Assembly (NCBI GenBank): GCA_001600055.1 | Contig: BCIV01000001.1 | Coordinates: forward strand, 1,605,774-1,669,773 | Length of the DNA: 64,000 nt | Direction of reading: 5' to 3' | From: Filobasidium wieringae | Taxonomy: Eukaryota; Basidiomycota; Tremellomycetes; Filobasidiales; Filobasidiaceae | Shown here: piece after piece, positions 61,377 to 64,000 of the stretch | How the letters are laid out: each line of letters starts with the position of its first letter | Numbering within the stretch: the first letter of the stretch is position 1 | Translations under genes and position numbers: made by a program | Notes under the pieces: generated by a model | What the model was told of the DNA's origin: nothing | Seen by the model: the letters and a program-made list of their open reading frames with translations, nothing else | Databases searched by the model: none

Positions 61377-63962
61377 TTACTGTTTGACGACCTGAGATGA
61401 GCGATATCCTGGGGGCAACGGGAATTCCAGTTCGATCGGTGAAGCCTGATGAACGGTCGGAGCCGAGGCATGCAATGGCAACATGTCTGTTTCCAAAGAC
61501 AGTTTGCGATACTCTAGAGCGTATTTCTGTGGACTATCGATGGTTCCAGGAATCGAATGAACTGGACTTGACAAAACCGTCTGAATGTGAACGTCTTCGT
61601 CGGGAAACCCTGACACCTCTGTAAATTCGGAAGGCGCCGCGGTGGAAGATATGCTAAGGTGCTTCTGATGATTCGATTGCGTCATGCGCTTCCTCTCAAG
61701 AGGCATTGAAAAGCTAAGCCGCGAGCTTTGCGCGCGGTTGCCGTTCGAGCAGTGCGCACAACCGGGAATGGGATCTGTTTGAGTTCCAGTAGACACATAC
61801 CCAGGGCGGACGGGCGTGATCGTTCGTTTGAGCTTGACTTTATCAGCGTTATTCGCATGATTGGCGTCTTCTTCTTCTTGTACTTCGCTCAGTCGAGATA
61901 AGCGCTTGTCCAAAGGCATTCCAAGCAATTGATCCTCATGGACAAGATCCACTGGCGCCTCCTCCTTGTTCGTGACAGGAGCAGGCTGGGTTTCGATAGC
62001 CGGTGTCGTCGACCGACTGGTGGGGAGTATAGGAGAGGGAGCATTGATGATGCTAGCGAAATGATCTGCTTCCTCTGGCTTGAGAGCGTTTGTTTGACTC
62101 TGCAAAAGCTTCCTCCAATCCCCACTCGATCGCTTCTTCTGCCACCGAGAATCCGGATTGTCCAGAGCTTCACGCGACATGTTGTTCTTCAAGAATTTGG
62201 CGAGACTGCCCTGGGACGTATCTGAAGCGCGTCTGTCTTCGAGGGGAGGGAAGACGTTCCCGGCGGTGTTTCTGCCAGCGCTGACCTCGGATACCGGTGT
62301 AGTCGGTCCTAGGAGGTCCGGTTTAGGTGTACTTCGCCGACTGAACAGGGAAGATAGTCGAGCGAGGGACCGTGGTCGTTTCTTCTTTTCCACCTTTTCC
62401 GTCGCCTCTTCTTTCACCGGAGCCGTTCGGGCCGTGGGGAAAGCATAAGCGGTCGTATCGATCGGATGAAGTTTCGCGGGCTTGACTTGATCGCGAGCGG
62501 TAGCCCAGTTCATCGTCCCCGGGGGCATGGACATCCTGGACCTAGCCGTCTTATCTACCGGTTCCGCTGCGAGAGACGTGGTAGATAACCAAGCTATGAT
62601 CCTCGCATCCGTCGGATCCGTGTGAAGGGATTCGGAGAGGATCGGCATGGATGGCGAAAAGGGGATGGATTTCGTCACTCTCGGTTGAGTCTTGGCTCGT
62701 TGACGTAGAAAGTTTTGGTTCTTATAGGAAGAGCTCCTCTGGGGAACGACGGGAGGCGGTGTGTCGATCCCGTCTTGTTCTTTCATTGGCGATTTCCGAC
62801 CGAAGAGTAATCGTCTAGCTCTGGCGGGCGGGGCGAGTTCCTCATCCGGTTGTCCCATCAGCGAAGGATCCGTCCCATCCCCCGTCTTCACGTCCGATTT
62901 GTTCTCCCCCTTGCCTTGTCCGATAAGGTTCAAGAGGGACTGCGAGAACCTCTCCTTGAATCCGCCCAGCTTCTTGTTCCCTCCCGATGAAGGTCCAGGT
63001 CCAGGTCCAGGTCCGGCGGTCAACGGGTCGTTCTCCCTCCACCGATCTATATTGATCTTCTTCCCGTTCGAATCCCTCTGAGGCCCACCGGCGAGTCCTT
63101 CGCCCATATTGATGTATCCTACAGGTTCCGGTCTGCGACTGATCAACGGGGTCGGGATACCCGGAATCCCAGTCCCGACTGGAGGTCGTACTTGCGGTAG
63201 AGCCTGCGTTGGAGATCCTATCGGAGGACGTAAAACGGGGGTGAACTCTTCATCCATAGGTTCAGGAATGTTCACTTCCAATCGTCTATTGATCAACGTC
63301 CCACTCCTCTCCCTCTCTCCCACACCCATTCCCATTCCCATTCTCACACCCATGGTAGAACCCGTATGAACCCTGCGCGACCCACCCTCAGGGGGGCTCA
63401 ACAACCCCGTCCCTCGGATCCCCCTGACCGCTCCCTCCCGATCCTCTTCGTCCCCATTACTCTCGTTCCAAGTGTCCAAACTCCTCTTCTGTCTATGAAA
63501 CCCGTCCGACTCGCTCGCTCTGGATCGGGAGGAATAGGATCTCACGCTAGGGGGGGAGGCGATGTTGGATAGGTACCTCTCGGGTTGTGATTGCGATTGT
63601 GATTGCCCAACACCAGACCCGGACCCGTACCCATACCCATACCCAGAGCCGGACCCAGACGCGGACCCCGACCCATCCTCATCCCCAAAAGTCAGCGCCC
63701 TCGCCACCTTGGCACTCCCACTCCCGCCCTCCCTCCTTGTCCCCGAAGAAGCCTTGGAGACGGGGGTCCTGAATCCGGCCTGGACGGGGGAAGGGTAGGA
63801 GGAGGAGCGGGAGGTGAACCGGCCGGGGGAATCGAACGTGGGTGCTCGTGGTATCGCCGGGGTCGTTGCGGTCGTTTGGTTTTGGGTTTGGGGTTGGTCG
63901 AACTGGCTGGGTTGACGGGAGAGGAGAGGGGTCCCGAACGGCGGTCTTTCTCGATCTTCCAT
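61377..63962 (-). CDS. Disordered, Ser/Pro/Arg-rich protein; 5' end may lie beyond the window
   Basis: A single uninterrupted frame from ATG 63962 to the stop at 61377, 861 residues. The frame stays open upstream to the right edge, so an earlier start outside the window cannot be excluded. No family recognised. The sequence is low complexity almost throughout, with a Ser/Gly/Tyr run (SGSGSGYGYGYGSGSG, near 63640) and several basic patches. More ordered islands are FGRKSPMKEQD, ARIIAWLSTTSLAAEP, LARLSSLFSRRS, LAKFLKNNMSREALDNPDSR, QLLGMPLDKRLSRLSEV and STGTQTDPIPGCAHC. Features fit a large regulatory or scaffold protein with many phosphosites. It is convergent with LTN1, only 104 bp between stops. 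Confidence 0.65.
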   Translation of the reverse strand: MEDRERPPFGTPLLSRQPSQFDQPQTQNQTTATTPAIPRAPTFDSPGRFTSRSSSYPSPVQAGFRTPVSKASSGTRREGGSGSAKVARALTFGDEDGSGSASGSGSGYGYGYGSGSGVGQSQSQSQPERYLSNIASPPSVRSYSSRSRASESDGFHRQKRSLDTWNESNGDEEDREGAVRGIRGTGLLSPPEGGSRRVHTGSTMGVRMGMGMGVGERERSGTLINRRLEVNIPEPMDEEFTPVLRPPIGSPTQALPQVRPPVGTGIPGIPTPLISRRPEPVGYINMGEGLAGGPQRDSNGKKINIDRWRENDPLTAGPGPGPGPSSGGNKKLGGFKERFSQSLLNLIGQGKGENKSDVKTGDGTDPSLMGQPDEELAPPARARRLLFGRKSPMKEQDGIDTPPPVVPQRSSSYKNQNFLRQRAKTQPRVTKSIPFSPSMPILSESLHTDPTDARIIAWLSTTSLAAEPVDKTARSRMSMPPGTMNWATARDQVKPAKLHPIDTTAYAFPTARTAPVKEEATEKVEKKKRPRSLARLSSLFSRRSTPKPDLLGPTTPVSEVSAGRNTAGNVFPPLEDRRASDTSQGSLAKFLKNNMSREALDNPDSRWQKKRSSGDWRKLLQSQTNALKPEEADHFASIINAPSPILPTSRSTTPAIETQPAPVTNKEEAPVDLVHEDQLLGMPLDKRLSRLSEVQEEEDANHANNADKVKLKRTITPVRPGYVSTGTQTDPIPGCAHCSNGNRAQSSRLSFSMPLERKRMTQSNHQKHLSISSTAAPSEFTEVSGFPDEDVHIQTVLSSPVHSIPGTIDSPQKYALEYRKLSLETDMLPLHASAPTVHQASPIELEFPLPPGYRSSQVVKQ

Positions 63963-64000
63963 CGGGGCCAAGAGGGAGGAACTGAGTGAAAGACCTCGAT

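Overview
This window looks like nuclear DNA of a basidiomycete yeast-like fungus, most likely a tremellomycete of the Cryptococcus/Kwoniella/Tremella type. The genes are dense and cut by many short introns. Most introns are 46-90 nt, with GTRNGN donors, CTNAY-like branch sites and YAG acceptors, and some exons are tiny. The gene content is eukaryotic and fungal: ERG7, a Zn2Cys6 factor, PAM16, Mdv1 and a GH3 enzyme. I assigned 22 genes and two weaker small candidates. I checked splice phases by hand so that each model stays in frame from start to stop. I ran no database search, so family names rest on recognisable motifs.

Layout. 1-9.9 kb: the 5' part of an unrecognised gene running off the left edge, the mitochondrial fission adaptor MDV1, ribosomal protein RPL5, and a ten-exon Zn2Cys6 transcription factor. 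10.9-17.8 kb: a 2166-residue tuberin (TSC2) orthologue. 18.4-25.3 kb: a small candidate gene, a CIA30-domain/Tad2 deaminase fusion, PAM16, and lanosterol synthase ERG7. 26-32.1 kb: a host gene with a retrovirus-type integrase zinc finger, a secreted AA9-like LPMO, and a cytochrome-c-peroxidase-like enzyme. 32.2-38.3 kb: a KE4-type ZIP zinc transporter, Rab1/YPT1, SLX9 and CTF8. 39.1-52.2 kb: a large proline-rich protein, an unknown protein, a secreted GH3 beta-glucosidase, a small candidate gene, and an NTF2-fold-like protein. 52.7-64 kb: a WW-domain protein, the ribosome quality control ligase LTN1, and a disordered protein at or near the right edge.

Most of this is ordinary core-genome gene order, not a cluster. 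Functional links are loose. RPL5, SLX9 and LTN1 concern ribosome assembly or surveillance. MDV1 and PAM16 concern mitochondria. LPMO and GH3 are secreted carbohydrate-active enzymes, but they lie about 17 kb apart. No CRISPR array, tRNA, rRNA, intact transposon or viral segment was seen.

The points I would look at first are the CIA30-Tad2 fusion; three genes whose first coding exon is only the ATG; an 8-nt microexon that encodes a RING zinc ligand in LTN1; a domesticated-looking integrase zinc finger; a DCAGE variant of the ERG7 catalytic motif; and two tiny spliced gene candidates.
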